A stretch of 64,000 bases of DNA from Adiantum capillus-veneris (Eukaryota > Streptophyta > Polypodiopsida > Polypodiales > Pteridaceae). The stretch is from NCBI GenBank assembly GCA_014529385.2, contig CM043953.1:97477842-97541841 (forward strand), read 5' to 3'. The notes under the pieces are model-generated. The model saw only the letters and a program-made list of their open reading frames with translations, did not search any database and was not told the origin of the DNA. Positions 10,155 to 21,148 of this stretch are shown here, one piece after another. The translations under genes were made by a program, and so were the position numbers. Each line of letters begins with the position of its first letter. Positions within the stretch are counted from its first letter, which is position 1.

Positions 10155-10990
10155 AAATATTCCATCTCGATTTCTTTTGTATATCCTTCAAGCTAGTAAT
10201 TGGTTCATGGCCAATTGCCCAATTAATCCTACTGTAATAGGAGGTGATATTTGAGAATCCACTTGAGCTATAGTCATCAATGAAACCATACTTTCTGACC
10301 AATGGGGTATCATTTCCATAGAGAACAGATATGCATCTGGTAGATCATCGTGTACCCCTTTTGGTGGTTCTCCTAAAATAATCCTTGATAAATGATCTAC
10401 TCTTTAGAGTGTGGTGCCCTTTTTCACAACTACAGTGAAATCAATTTCAAAAGAATGATGAACCATCTTACTATTCGCCTTGTGTTGAATGGCTTGTTGA
10501 CCAAATACAATAAATGTTGGTGGTCCACAAAGAGCACAAATTTGTTGGCCAATAGGTCATGTCTATACTTTTTTATGGCATAGATCATCCCTAATCCTTC
10601 TCTTTTAGTGGCTATATAATTCTTCTCTACCACATTCAACTGTCTACTAGCATAAGAAATGGGAAAATCAAAATTTTTGTCTCCTGGTTGAGCTAATATA
10701 CACCCAATGGCTAAATTGGAAGCATCAACATGTATTTGGATTATCTTATTGTAATCTCGTGCTTTCAGTATTCGGGTTGAAGTGAGAGCTTGTTTAAGCC
10801 TGAAGGATTCTTCACACTCATCAGTCTATACAAAGAGTGTTATCAGACCATACATGGGTTTTGTGATTATAGCATACATATAAATGAATCATCTGTAATA
10901 TTTGCAATGTCCCATGAAAGCCTAAACCCCTTTGACTATTGTCGGTCTAGGCAATAACATGATTTTTTTCCATATTGGTTGCTTTGTCCT
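10155..10990 (-). pseudogene. C/E RNase H
   Basis: The native Ty3 RNase H follows RT. The first catalytic Asp is present in HVDASNLAIG at about 10700-10730. The Glu-containing helix reads EKNYIATKREGL, and the third acidic position is in FVDHQHLLYLVN. In contrast to family A, this single RNase H keeps its catalytic Asp and no second RNase H follows. The frame contains stops. Confidence 0.75.
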
Positions 10991-11640
10991 TTTTAGACAC
11001 TATATGTCCAAGAACTTTTCCTTGTCTGCCCATAAATGTGCACCTTTCAAGATTTAAGAAAATCCTATAAAATCTACATTTTTTGAATGCCTTTTTGAGA
11101 TGTTTAAAATGATCACCTCAGATTGATGAATGTACACAGATCATCTATATATACTTCCAATAAATTACAAAGATATTCTTTGAAAGCATGGCTCGTCTTG
11201 AAAGGTGGCAAGAGCATTTGCAAAAGGCATAACCCTATAGGCAAAAATACCCCATTTAGTTGCAAAGGCAGTTTTATGCTGATCTTTGGGATCAACCAAA
11301 AGTTGATTGTACCCCAAAAATATGTAAGCTTCTTTTCTAGCAACTCGTTCTAAAACATGCTCGGTGATTGGAAGAGGGTAGTTATCTCTAATGGTGGTTG
11401 CATTCACTTTTTTGAAATCGACACATATTCTTAATTTTCCGTTTTTCTTGGGTTCCATCACAATTGGAGACACCCAATCCATGTGCAATTTCATAAATGA
11501 ATTTGGCTTCCTTGAGCTTTTCTATCCCTTCTTTGATCTTTTCGGTAAATGTTTCATTATAAGTTTATGGCCGTTGTCTACTTGGTTTTGCATCATCTCT
11601 CATAGATATGGTATGTTGACAAATTTTTGGATCAACACCC
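10991..11640 (-). pseudogene. C/E reverse transcriptase
   Basis: RT core motifs are legible: DWVSPIVMEPKKNGKLRICVDF, here given in part as VSPIVMEPKKNG and LRICVDFKKVN, then AFATKWGIFAYRVMPF. The polymerase active site is LEVYIDDLCTF at about 11120-11150. The motif A region, normally DGYSGYNQ, reads LGYNQL, so the catalytic Asp of motif A is lost. Frameshifts lie after YRVMPF and near FQDEP. The copy is dead, but its lineage is clear. Confidence 0.8.
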
Positions 11641-12799
11641 CTTGAGATCTTTATAAGACCAAGCAAAGATATCTTGGTATCCTTTCATTAAGCTTAGCAA
11701 AAGCTCTTCTTCTTCTTCAATCAAGTCATTTGCAATGTAGGCTAGTCTGAGCTCTTCTCCTAGTTCAACTAAATTTATTTTCTTTGCATTTTTAGGTCCT
11801 TCATATGACTCACCCTGCTTTCTTAGTTTCCTTATAGGTTGTTCAACTATGACCATTCGGTTTTGGAGGGTATATTTCTTGTAATGGGATGGAACACTCA
11901 TTTCATATTTACTCTCTTCCTCGATTGTTTCCATTTTAGTGGTATACACCCCTTTATAGTTTTCTTCAACTCTTGATATTTTGTCTTTCCTTCAACCCGT
12001 GTCATGGCTGATTCATCATCTTGGTGATGATTAGGTTTTGATTGAGTTTCTTTTCTCATTTTCCTTGACGTTTTTTATGTTCCTTGTTTGTTGTCTGAAG
12101 GATACCTACCCATGATTTTGTCTTTGACACAGTCATGTGCATCTATCTGCATCAAAAACTATGTTTTGCTAGAAACTGATGGCATGGTCTGGATTTCAAG
12201 TTTTTTGTTGCTCTTTTATTCTATATTGTTTGTGTCTTCTTGTTTTTTGGTTTTAAAAGACAAAAAACTTTTCTTTTCCTCCTTTTAGGAGTAGTTGTGC
12301 TCTCACATGTTCTTTTTTTTAATCCAAAATCATCAAATGTAGTTGAATGTTCTTCAAACTTGTCAGTAGCATCATAGTAGAGGTTCGAAAGGTTGGATGA
12401 GATTTTAGTAAGTCCTTGGGTTCCTGAACTTCATCTTCAATGTGAAGGGTTGAAATAATTTGTATGGGAGTTTTATGTCATAACCATCCTCATTGCAAAA
12501 TTGAGTAGGCATAGACGTATTCACACACACACAGACATCCATGGTTGTCAAAAGTTGAGTCCATTCAAATGGCTCAAACAAATGCTCTGAAAAGGGTTCA
12601 GGTATATATGCTTCATCTGTGCAATTCATTTCTAAGATACATTATTCTCTCTTTAAACTCCCCTTTTCTAAGGCTCAACACATCTAGATAGGTGTGTATT
12701 TATTTAACCAGGATGGAAGCTTTAATTTAGCTAAAGAAACTGAGTCAAATTCTCGAATGGGTGTTTTCATTACATCTCTATAAATGTGATCTTTCAAAT
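11632..12799 (-). pseudogene. C/E protease-RT linker
   Basis: This region between protease and RT is conserved in these elements. It includes NAKKINLVELGEEL, a run of acidic residues and FAWSYKDLKG, the segment that precedes RT by about 60 residues in Ty3 pol. About 600 bp nearer the protease (12100-12660) is mostly broken frame with no recognisable domain. Confidence 0.6.
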
Positions 12800-13052
12800 T
12801 AACCCTTGTGATTGATCCCACTTGCTTCAAGTACAAGTAATTGTTTCCCCAATCTTGAATGAGCTGTACTTTTGCCGCATAAATGGCCTTCCCAAGATGG
12901 TTTCATAGTTAAGTTTCTCTCCAAAGTCCTCTTTGCAAAAGTATGTTGATAATCAATTCCACAAGAACTAGCTTTCACTTTTTTAAACAGTCCTAGGGGT
13001 TTTTCTATGTGTCCATTATTGAGTTGTAATTTCATCTGAGTTTGTCTAATTA
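12800..13052 (-). pseudogene. C/E protease, N-terminus deleted
   Basis: The C-terminal part of a retropepsin reads KPLGLFKKVKASSCGIDYQHTF and onward to a core ending KQLLVLEASGI (shown in pieces: KPLGLFKKVKASS, CGIDYQHTF). The segment bearing the DTG/DGG active site should lie just upstream but is absent at the junction with chromovirus B2. The gag side of the break (about 21150) stops shortly before the protease, so roughly the protease start was deleted together with the first part of B2's 5' LTR. Confidence 0.65.
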
Positions 13053-13163
13053 CTAGTTTGAAGGTGTGTGATGTATTGGGACTGAGGCTAGGGACACTAG
13101 GTGTGTTTTTCAAGCTTAATTTGGTGCATGAAGCTTCCATCTTCATTGCACCAAATAGTTTTG
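13053..13163 (+). repeat. B2 5' LTR remnant, part 1
   Basis: Matches 20753-20842 of the B2 3' LTR plus a few bases (GAAGGTGTGTGA..., CATCTTCATTGCACCAA). It begins abruptly against the C/E protease and is interrupted at TTAA 13164-13167 by element D1. Confidence 0.8.
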
Positions 13164-13167
13164 TTAA

Positions 13168-14489
13168 CCCTAGGTTGGTAATGGGAAACTTTTATGTCCT
13201 GTTAAATGACCATTTTCCTTGAATTATGTCAAGAGTTTCAAAATGGATTTTGAGGTGATATCTATTTAGAAAGTTGTCTCATGAGCTAAAAAAAAACTCG
13301 ACATTTTTTTGGAATATCAATTCCATCTTTAACCTTGTCCTTGCACAACATTTCACAACCTAAACTGTTTGAAACAACGGGTGCTGTTTTTGGCTTTTTT
13401 CAACTTTTTGCAACTATACCACTCTAGAATTCATGTTTGTGAGGTCTATAATGCTAGAGAACTATCTTTAGTAGTCCTCAAGATGTCATGATGCTTCTAG
13501 AGAGAAATAAATGTTGAAGTTGTAAGTTATGACCAAATTACAAAAATTGTCAAATCCTGTTTTTTAGCCAATTTTAGCTCTTCTATGATTTTTTTGGTGG
13601 CTTTCACGATATCCAAATGCAGTTTTGATTTTCTATGTCTCATATTGTAGCATAAAGCTAATATTGCTTGAGTTTTGGGGCACCTAATACCCTATTTTGC
13701 ATAGTAGACAACGATGGTTGATTTTTTCAATTATAGAAGAAAACAAAACTTTCTAGTATATCAAGTGTAGCTTTTTCAATATTGTTAGTTTCTTGTGACA
13801 ACTACATGCATTTTGTAGGTAGTAATCATATCTAGTCATAAGGATCAAATTGGGCTAGATATTGAATAGTTTCTATGGGATTTTACAACTCATAATGTTG
13901 AACCCAGCTTTTTCATGTTTGTTGTATTTAGCACTTCATCTTTGTCCCCAAGATTCCCCTTGGTAAGAGATGTATTATTCTTTTGACATGCTCCATGCCT
14001 CCTTATGAACCTAAAGGAAAATAGGGAACTAAGAAAACATGCATATATTATTTGTATTGAGCGTGGCTATAGAAACTTTGATGATAGGTTTGCAGAATGG
14101 TAAAAATTCAACTTTTTTGTACCTATTTCTTTTGGCAAAACAAAAGATAGTGAATGAGAAGCAATCATATGTTCTAATCACCAACCCATTGAAGCTCACT
14201 AGGGAATTTATCTCCAATCCTACAAAAATCCCTAATCTTACTTTTATGCAACAAAACGTAAGAAATGGCTGTTTTGATGAAAATGCACTGGTCCATCAAA
14301 TTTGGAGGCTTGGTGTGACCAGAAGATGAGAAATTTGACAAGTTTCTTATTTTTTCCATGTGTAGTAGGCCTTGAACTATAACCTCATGAAAGGAGTTTA
14401 CAAAATGAGTGGATCTACTATGGTTTTGGAGGTTTTTTTCAAAACCCTGAAAGGACACTTTTATGTCCTGTTAGGTTACCAACCTAGTG
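13168..14489. mobile_element. TIR element D1, TTAA target site
   Basis: This 1322-bp element starts CCCTAGGTTGGTAA and ends TTACCAACCTAGTG, giving terminal inverted repeats of 14 bp with one mismatch. It is flanked on both sides by TTAA (13164-13167 and 14490-14493). The other LTR of the same host element (about 20840-20852) has the empty site TTTTGTTAAGGAAC with one TTAA, so TTAA is the duplicated target. Inside each end lies the direct motif ACTTTTATGTCCTGTTA. A second copy, D2, lies at 27295-28633. No transposase is recognisable in the short open frames. TTAA duplication is typical of piggyBac-type transposons; family assignment is inference. Confidence 0.85.
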
Positions 14490-14493
14490 TTAA

Positions 14494-14763
14494 GGAACAC
14501 AAAGATTGTATTGTACAAAGGTCTCCTTTGATGAGAGAATCTAGAATACAAAGCCTTTATAGAGGGGGGACCGGCTCCATGTAAATCCGGTCCTCAATTG
14601 TTGTCAATTGTTCTATTTCTCTCTCTTTTCAAGTATTGTCAATGGAAAATTAGCTAGGTGTAAATTTTTATGTTTCTTTCTTAAATTAAGTACTCTCTCT
14701 GCGCTCATTGGGGACTTGTTCTTAATGAAATACTAATGAATTACTAATGAATTTAATGTTACA
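14494..14763 (+). repeat. B2 5' LTR remnant, part 2
   Basis: Continues the LTR after D1 and matches 20847-21148 of the 3' LTR. It ends TTTAATGTTACA, the U5 end, one base before the tRNA-iMet primer site. Confidence 0.85.
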
Positions 14764-14764
14764 T

Positions 14765-14776
14765 TGGTATCAGAGC
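14765..14776 (+). promoter_or_regulatory. B2 primer binding site (tRNA-iMet)
   Basis: TGGTATCAGAGC, the standard plant sequence complementary to the 3' end of initiator tRNA-Met, lies one base after the LTR end. The same site occurs in B4. Confidence 0.9.
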
Positions 14777-15179
14777 TATTGGATTCTCTTTTCTTGCTCA
14801 AGAAGAGAGGTTCTCAAGCTTGCTATAAATGGTTGGTGTTATTAATTGCAAAAGAGTAAGTAGAATAGGGATTTTTCATCCTTGAAGCACGCCTGCTCTA
14901 TGCAGTTAACAGGGATACCATTGAGAGCTATGGTCTTAATAATGGAGTCCTATGGGGCTTGCACATGGCTTAACCATTATTGAGCTATTAGAATCTTGAT
15001 AGGAATCGGTGCTTTCTTGGCTCTGTTGAACCCTCTCTTCTATCCTTGCAATTAATAATATTCAAGCCATGGGTATAGATGCTTGAGTGCTTATCTTTGA
15101 AGGTAAATATGAGTAGCAACTAGGGCTTGAAGTGCCAAATTTACAAGTAAACATTTACACCTAAAACTAGGGCTCTTGA
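14777..15179 (+). other. B2 untranslated leader
   Basis: No coding signal is visible. The text matches the leader of B4 (minus strand, about 61850-62190). Relative to B4, about 400 bp that encode the start of gag are deleted near 15170-15190. Confidence 0.6.
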
Positions 15180-16325
15180 ACACCCCCTAGGCAGAGAAGA
15201 CCATCACATACTTCTCTACACCATAAGGCAAAGACGGAAGAGAGAAAACAAGAGAAGAAAAAGGCGAGAAAAAGGGCACCCTCTTCTCCATATTTTTCAT
15301 CCTCTTCCTCTTCTAAAGAAAGTGATGTGTAGACAAGGAGGAACAAGGGAAGAAAAAAGAGAGAAAGAGGTTACCCTCTTCTCCATCCTCCTCATATTGT
15401 TCCTCTTCTGAAGAAAGTGATGGTGCAACTCTAGAACCACCTAAAAGAAGAGGCCATAGGAAATCCTATGCTACCTGGAAGAGGTCATCCAAGCTCAAAA
15501 AACCCAAAGAAGGAGGAAAACATCTCTTTTCTTACCTACAATGGCACTTTTGGTGCTACAGACAAAGTCTTGGCCTTTATCCAACAATTCAATGCTGAGT
15601 TTGGATATGAGGGCTTCATGGAGTCCTCTAAGCTACGTCATGTAGCCATGCATTTTCAAAATTTTTCCAAGCAATGGTGGTCTAGCCTACGAGCAAACGG
15701 TGAATCTCCATGAACATGGAAAGCTTTAAGAGCCTCCATCATGAAGTAGTTTTTGGCTACCAATTGCAAAGACAAAATACTCACCAAATATGGCGAGGCT
15801 TAAAGATATCTCCCTACCAATCTATCCACAAATATGTAGACAAGTTTTGGGATTTACACCTCAAAGCCGCTGTCTTCAAAAAGATGGATTTTGGAGATTA
15901 AAAAAAACAATTTTGTGCGGGTTTAACTGAGGATATGGAGGAGTACGTTAGTTCCCAAAGGCCATGTACCATATCTGCGGTCATACACCATACCATGGTG
16001 GCTTCAAGAATCAACTTTTAGCAAGTGGCTAAGAGAAATCTTAAGCCCATAGAAAACAAGGACCATTACGAGCCTAAAGGGAAGGACAACATCCAAAAGT
16101 CTCCCAAAGGCAATGCCAACAACAACAAAGCTAAGGAGAAGGGAGTTTATAAAGGAGAAAATAAACTCTCTCCTGAAGAGCTAGAGTGTTATAAAAAAAT
16201 AACTGTTGTTTCAAGTGCGGGGAGCAAGGGAATACCTATCATGCGTGCCCCCACAAGAATACACATAACGAGCCTCGTAGAGCTACTTTGGTCAAAATTC
16301 AAGAAGATGATTCTCATCACAAAGG
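15180..16325 (+). pseudogene. B2 gag
   Basis: Capsid-like gag with GTFGATDKVLAFIQQF, SSKLRHVAMHFQ and YQSIHKYVDKFWDLHLK, a Lys-rich linker, and a zinc knuckle that in the local frame reads CFKCGEQGNTYHAC, with Asn where the His is expected. The N-terminal 130 or so residues seen in B4 are deleted. Frameshifts occur near 15470, 15720 and 16200. In a working element this protein would package the RNA. Confidence 0.75.
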
Positions 16326-17640
16326 ATCTCCTGTATGCCATGCTTGGGGAAAGTTAAGAGAATACAATGATTTTATTCTCTTTGGCCCTGGTTCTACTCA
16401 CAATTTCATATCCACAGAGTTGACCACCAAGCTAAGCATCCAAGCCTATGAGATGGGAGATGTCCTACCTGCCAGTGGTGCTTTCAAGAGGCAAGAAGCC
16501 TTAGTCACTCCCTTAATTGGGAAACTGAGGCTCCATGTCCAAAGCTATGTTGACAAGGAGGATTTCTTCATCTCTCCTCTCAAGCATGAGGATGGAATCC
16601 TAGGGGAACCATGGTTTGACTGCATGGCTGCAGATGTTAAATTCCCTGAAAAGCAAATCCAGTTTAGGTTCAGGGAAACAGATATGTACACAAATGCTGA
16701 GGAGTTGGTAAGTACCATACCCCTTGTACATAAGCAAGATTTCAATAAGTCAATAAAGAGCTATATTTCCGTGTACATGATTTTTGTTAAAGATTCTTAA
16801 AAGGACCCTAATGATTTAGCAAAAGAAAATATAAAAAATCAAAGATAAATAGAGTTATCCAATTTCCTCAAGCGGTTCCAAGATGTTGTTTTTATTGGCG
16901 ATATCCCTTATGAACTACCTCTCAAACAAGGCAATGAGGACCATGCAATTGAACTTCTTCTAGGAAGCTCACCGCCTAATAAAACTCCTTATCGAGTTTC
17001 TTAAGCTCAACAAGGAGGGGATTATGCAGCAAGTGCATGAGTTGGTTGAGAGAGGCATGGTTAGGCCTAGCTCATCTCCATTTTGTTCACCAACGTTATT
17101 AGTGAAAAAGAAAGATGGCACACATCATATGTGTGTCGACTATAGAGCACTAAATAGGATCACTATCAAAAAGAGGTTTCCCATTCCACGGGTAGAAGAC
17201 GTATTTGATAAGTTATAGGGGTCGAGCTACTTCAGTAGGATTGACCTAAACATTGGCAACCATCAAATAAGGATAGTTGATCAAGACATTGTAGACACCG
17301 CATTTTGCACTATGTTTGCACTTTACCAGTACATTGTCATGCCTTTTGGTTTGACCAATGCACCAACCACATTTAACCGCTTGATGGAGAAGCTATTCAG
17401 GCCCCATCAAACCTTTACTAGAGTGTTCTTTGATGATATAGTCATCTACTCTAATTCATTAGAAAAACACAAGTAAGGTAATATTTCAAGTTTTATGAGA
17501 GAATAAACATTATATTAATCGAAAGAAAAGTGAAATTTTATTACAGGAGACTCAATATTTAGGTCACAATATCTTTCAAGATGGCATCCAAATGGATCCA
17601 TCAAAGCTAGAGGTAATAAAAAGATGGCCTAATCCAAGGA
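16326..17640 (+). pseudogene. B2 protease and reverse transcriptase
   Basis: The retropepsin site reads FGPGSTHNFIS, so the catalytic Asp itself is Gly here. The middle residue is Pro, as in B1 and B4. RT follows from about 16980 with MVRPSSSPFCSP, HHMCVDYRALNRITIKK, MPFGLTNAP and the polymerase site FFDDIVIYSN near 17430. Stops lie at about 16798, 17216 and 17475. Confidence 0.8.
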
Positions 17641-18200
17641 ATCGGCATGGACTAAGAAGCTTCATAGGTATGTGTGCAAACTATAGATGCTTCATAGAAA
17701 AGTTCTCACAAATTGCAGGACCATTACATGAACTAACAAAGAAGGTATATATGGTCCAATAAGGAGAACAATGCTTTCAAAAATCTAAAAGAGAAGCTCA
17801 TCTCTCAACATATGCTTACACTATTGGATCTCTCAAACCTCTTTGAGGTCCAATGCGACGCTTGTGGTGATTTCCTTGGAGCTGTTGTGCTCCAAGAAGG
17901 GCATTCCATAGCCTATGAAAGTCGAAGGCTTGACCCAGTTGAGAAGGCTCTAGGCATATATGAGAAGGAACTCTTAGCAATTCTACATGCTCTAGACTCG
18001 TGGAAGCACTATTTATTGGGGACTCCTTTCATTCTGCAAATGTATCACCAAAGCCTTAAATACTTTGTGACGCAGACCAAGCTCTCCGACAAAAAAAATA
18101 AGGTGGGAAAAGTTCCTTTCGCAATTTCATTTTCATATTTCTCACAGCGCTGGCAAGCATAATCAAGTGGCCGATGCACTCTCAAGACAACCAAGAGTGA
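17641..18200 (+). pseudogene. B2 RNase H
   Basis: Native RNase H with FEVQCDACGDFLGAVVLQEG (first catalytic Asp), EKALGIYEKELLA (Glu) and the end motif NQVADALSR near 18165. The strand normally carrying the third acidic residue reads QMYHQSLKY, so its Asp is lost. A frameshift occurs near 18100. Confidence 0.75.
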
Positions 18201-19600
18201 ATGCAGTATCCATAGCAACTCACAGTGATCTATATTCATGATAGATGAGTACGTTGTCGATCCCAATTTTTAAAGATGTGATTTTTTCCCTTGCACTAGA
18301 GTAGAAGGAAAAAACGTTTCCTACAAGATGGTTATCTTCTCTATGGCAGTCGACTATGTGTTACTAACTCACTACGTGAGAAAGTAATGTATGAATCTCA
18401 TGCTCCTCCTTATACAGGGCATAGAGGGATTCAATCAACCCTAGAAGGGATAGAGAGATATTTCTATTGGCCTGTCATGAAAGCAAACATACAAGAGTAT
18501 GTATCAAAATGTGTGGTATGCCAAAAGATGAATTTTGATAGAGGGAAGAAACTTGGATTGCTTCAACCTTTTCCAATCCCTAATTCACCATGGGAGAGCA
18601 TATCCATGGATTTTATCTTTGGATTGGCCAAGTCTATCCATGGGAATATAGGAATATGGACAATTGTAGATATTTTTAGCAAATAAGCACATTTCATACC
18701 TGTCAAAAAAACTAACAAGGACCATCAAATGGCAAACCTCTTTATATCACAAATCTTCAAATACAATGGCTTGCTAATGTCTATATGTTGGATAGATAAC
18801 ATAGAATGACCAGTAATTTCTGGAAGGGTATCTTTGAGAATTTAGGTACAAGGCAATTTGGCCTATCATCCCCAAACGGATGGCCAAAGTGAAATAGCTA
18901 ACCAAACCATTCTTGATCTACTAAAAGCTTATGTCACCGAAGTAGATCAAAAGTCCCAATGGGACAAGTACTTACCCCTAGTGAAGTATGCCTGCAATAA
19001 CACTGTACATACTTCCATGGGAAAAGCACCTTTTGAGGTGATAGATGGAAGATCAAAACGTCCCTACTACTCAAGGTACATGGGAATTTCTTTGCTATGT
19101 CCATCTCTAAGAAAAGGAAATTTAAGGTTGTTGTTGATAATCACAGAAGAGCCGTAGACTTTAAACAAAATGATCTGGGTCTTGCTTAAGTTTCCCAAGG
19201 CTCGATTAAGGCACAAGATGTGCAAGAATCCTACAAGACACCAAAAGTACTATGCTAAGCTAGCCCAACTTAAGCTGGTTCAACCACTGGCTCATACACA
19301 ATGCTTTCCATGTGAGCCTACTAAAGCCTTACAAAGGAGAACCATCTCAAGAAGCAATCATTGAAGATCCACCAGAGATAGAGGACCAAGAAGAGGTGTT
19401 GCAGCCCGAGTCCATTCTCCAACATGAAGACAAGGTATTACGAGGTGGTAAGACTATCCGGTGATATCTTTTCAAGTTTAAAAATTATCCTTTTGAAGAT
19501 GCTACATGGATGCAAGGCATACAATTAAAGGATAGCCTAAACTTTGTCGATGCTTACAGTAATTCCCTAGAGTAAGCAAATGTAAATATGTATAGATATT
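18201..19600 (+). pseudogene. B2 integrase with chromodomain
   Basis: The zinc finger (HAPPYTGHRGIQ and CVVCQK), core Asp (SMDFIFGL), Glu segment (DGQSEIANQTI) and C-terminal domain are recognisable. After an acidic linker (EDPPEIEDQEEV) comes a chromodomain at about 19410-19570 with ESILQHEDKVLRGG, YLFKFKNYPFEDATWM and a helix ending DAYSNSLE. Chromodomains at this place define plant chromoviruses and are thought to steer insertion to chromatin marks. The region around the second core Asp is lost near 18790. Multiple stops. Confidence 0.8.
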
Positions 19601-19615
19601 CAAAGTTTTTTTCAA

Positions 19616-20468
19616 TCTCATAGAAACTAATATCTAATTCTCCCAAACGATTTTCTCATGGTAAATTGATCATTTAATATGGGGAAGTACTAGGGGAGTA
19701 AAAGCTAGAATATTGGTAAGGCTGCCAGACCGGTCTCTACAGGGATCCAAAGGGGGACAGTCTACAAAAGAGAAGTGTGCTTCAATGGGGCTTAAACGAC
19801 CTAAGGTTCAGCTCCATTAAGACTTCCATAGGCTAAGGTTCCTAAATGTAATTCAATTGTCCAAAGGCCAAAGTAGGGGAAAATTGGAAGGTCATGGGAA
19901 GACTAAAAAGTCATCCCACATCCCTAGGAAGTAGGGGGCGATCCCTTATAGTAGGGGATGAGAGAGAAACGCACACACACTCCAAAGCTCCCCTTTACAC
20001 AAGGGAACACTGGACACATGTCAAGCTCCTAGGTTAGCTGCTCCCAAACTCCCCTCAAATCCTCTTGGATGGCCATAAGGTGGACCAATGAGAACTAGGC
20101 TAGAGTAAAATTAGTCTAATCAACTTAAAAATGCTTAATAAAAGAAAAAATGTAAATTAAGCTCCCTAGAAGACTATTGTACAATCTACCAAGGGGTCCA
20201 ATGAGCATCCAAGAGCCCAATGGCTTTTCTGATTCCTATTGGGGAGAAGACTAAGAGGTCCAATGAGAGTTTTATTGAATTATTTAAGTACCAAAAGCTT
20301 CCTCAAAAAGGGAAAGGGGGACACATCACATGTCCAAAGGCTATAAATTATGCTTCTAATTTGTGATTGGCTAAGCTTTGCATGAGCCAATAGGATGCCA
20401 ACATGATCAAAAAGCAAGAGGGGTCGACCAACAGAGAGGGAGTTTGGCATTTTAGTCTATCTTTTATG

Positions 20469-20499
<31 letters not shown>

Positions 20500-21148
20500 A
20501 CTCATGTGTGCAAGAAGAACTCCATCTCCTTCTCCAAGCAATAAGAAGTAGATGCCTACACCAACAAGCCTTGGCTATGAAATGCAAATCCAACAAAGAG
20601 CCAAGCTTAATGGCATTCTTATCTCCTCTACCATGCTAATTACTAAGCTAAGCTATGCTATTAGAGTGATTATGTGAGAAGAATACTTCTTCTCGTGAGA
20701 TATATCTTCTTCCTCTCAATCTATCCTCATTCCCTGCTAGCTCTCACCATTTTGAAGGTGTGTGAGGTATTGGGACTGAGGCTAGGGACACTAGGTGTGT
20801 TTTTCAAGCATAATTTGGTGCATCCATCTTCATTGCACCAACTAGTTTTGTTAAGGAACACAAAGATTGTATTGTCCAAAAGTCTCCTTTGATGGGAGAA
20901 GCTAGAATACAAAGCCTTTATGGAGGGGGGACTGGCTCCATGTAAATCCGGTCTTCAATTGTTGTCAATTGTTCTATTTCTCTCTCTTTTCAAGTATTGT
21001 CAATCCCAAATTAGCAGGTGTATTTTGCTATGTTTCTTTCTCAAATTAAGTACTCTCTCTATGCTCATTGGGAACTTGTTCTTAATGAAATTCTCACTAT
21101 GTTATCAATTTTTTCTACACACAAGTTACTAGTGAATTAAATGTTACA
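19616..21148 (+). repeat. B2 3' LTR
   Basis: A complete LTR of 1533 bp starting TCTCATAGAAACTAATAT (the first two bases TC where B4 has TG) and ending AATGTTACA. It lines up in reverse with both B4 LTRs. It contains an (AC)n run at 20471-20499. It retains the unfilled TTAA site that D1 occupies in the 5' LTR. Confidence 0.9.

Larger units (their letters stand above)
8601..13052 (-). mobile_element. Ty3 element C/E, pol half
   Basis: Left half of a minus-strand Ty3 element. Reading right to left it has protease remnant, linker, RT, RNase H and integrase, without a chromodomain. The gag half lies at 21149-24622, and chromovirus B2 sits exactly between them, so the two halves form one interrupted element. 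No LTR of this element is recognised on the left, where it abuts retropepsin fragment I. Confidence 0.8.
13053..21148 (+). mobile_element. Chromovirus B2 nested in element C/E
   Basis: Plus-strand chromovirus of the same family as B4. It has a 5' LTR remnant, primer site, gag, protease, RT, RNase H, integrase with chromodomain, and a complete 3' LTR ending GTTACA at 21148. It separates the gag and pol halves of element C/E. All frames are broken. The 5' LTR lost about its first 1.1 kb and later received TIR element D1. Because the left end is deleted, a target duplication cannot be read. Confidence 0.85.

Noticed and set aside
13168-14489. D1 as a CACTA transposon
   Set aside because: The TIR of D2 begins CACTA, but the empty site shows a 4-bp TTAA duplication instead of the 3 bp expected for CACTA.
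13168-14489. D1 as a PIF/Harbinger MITE (TTA or TAA duplication)
   Set aside because: A 3-bp duplication would leave asymmetric tips; only TTAA makes both ends symmetric in both copies.
14765-14776. Possible tRNA gene fragment (TGGTATCAGAGC)
   Set aside because: It is the primer binding site complementary to tRNA-iMet; no cloverleaf surrounds it.
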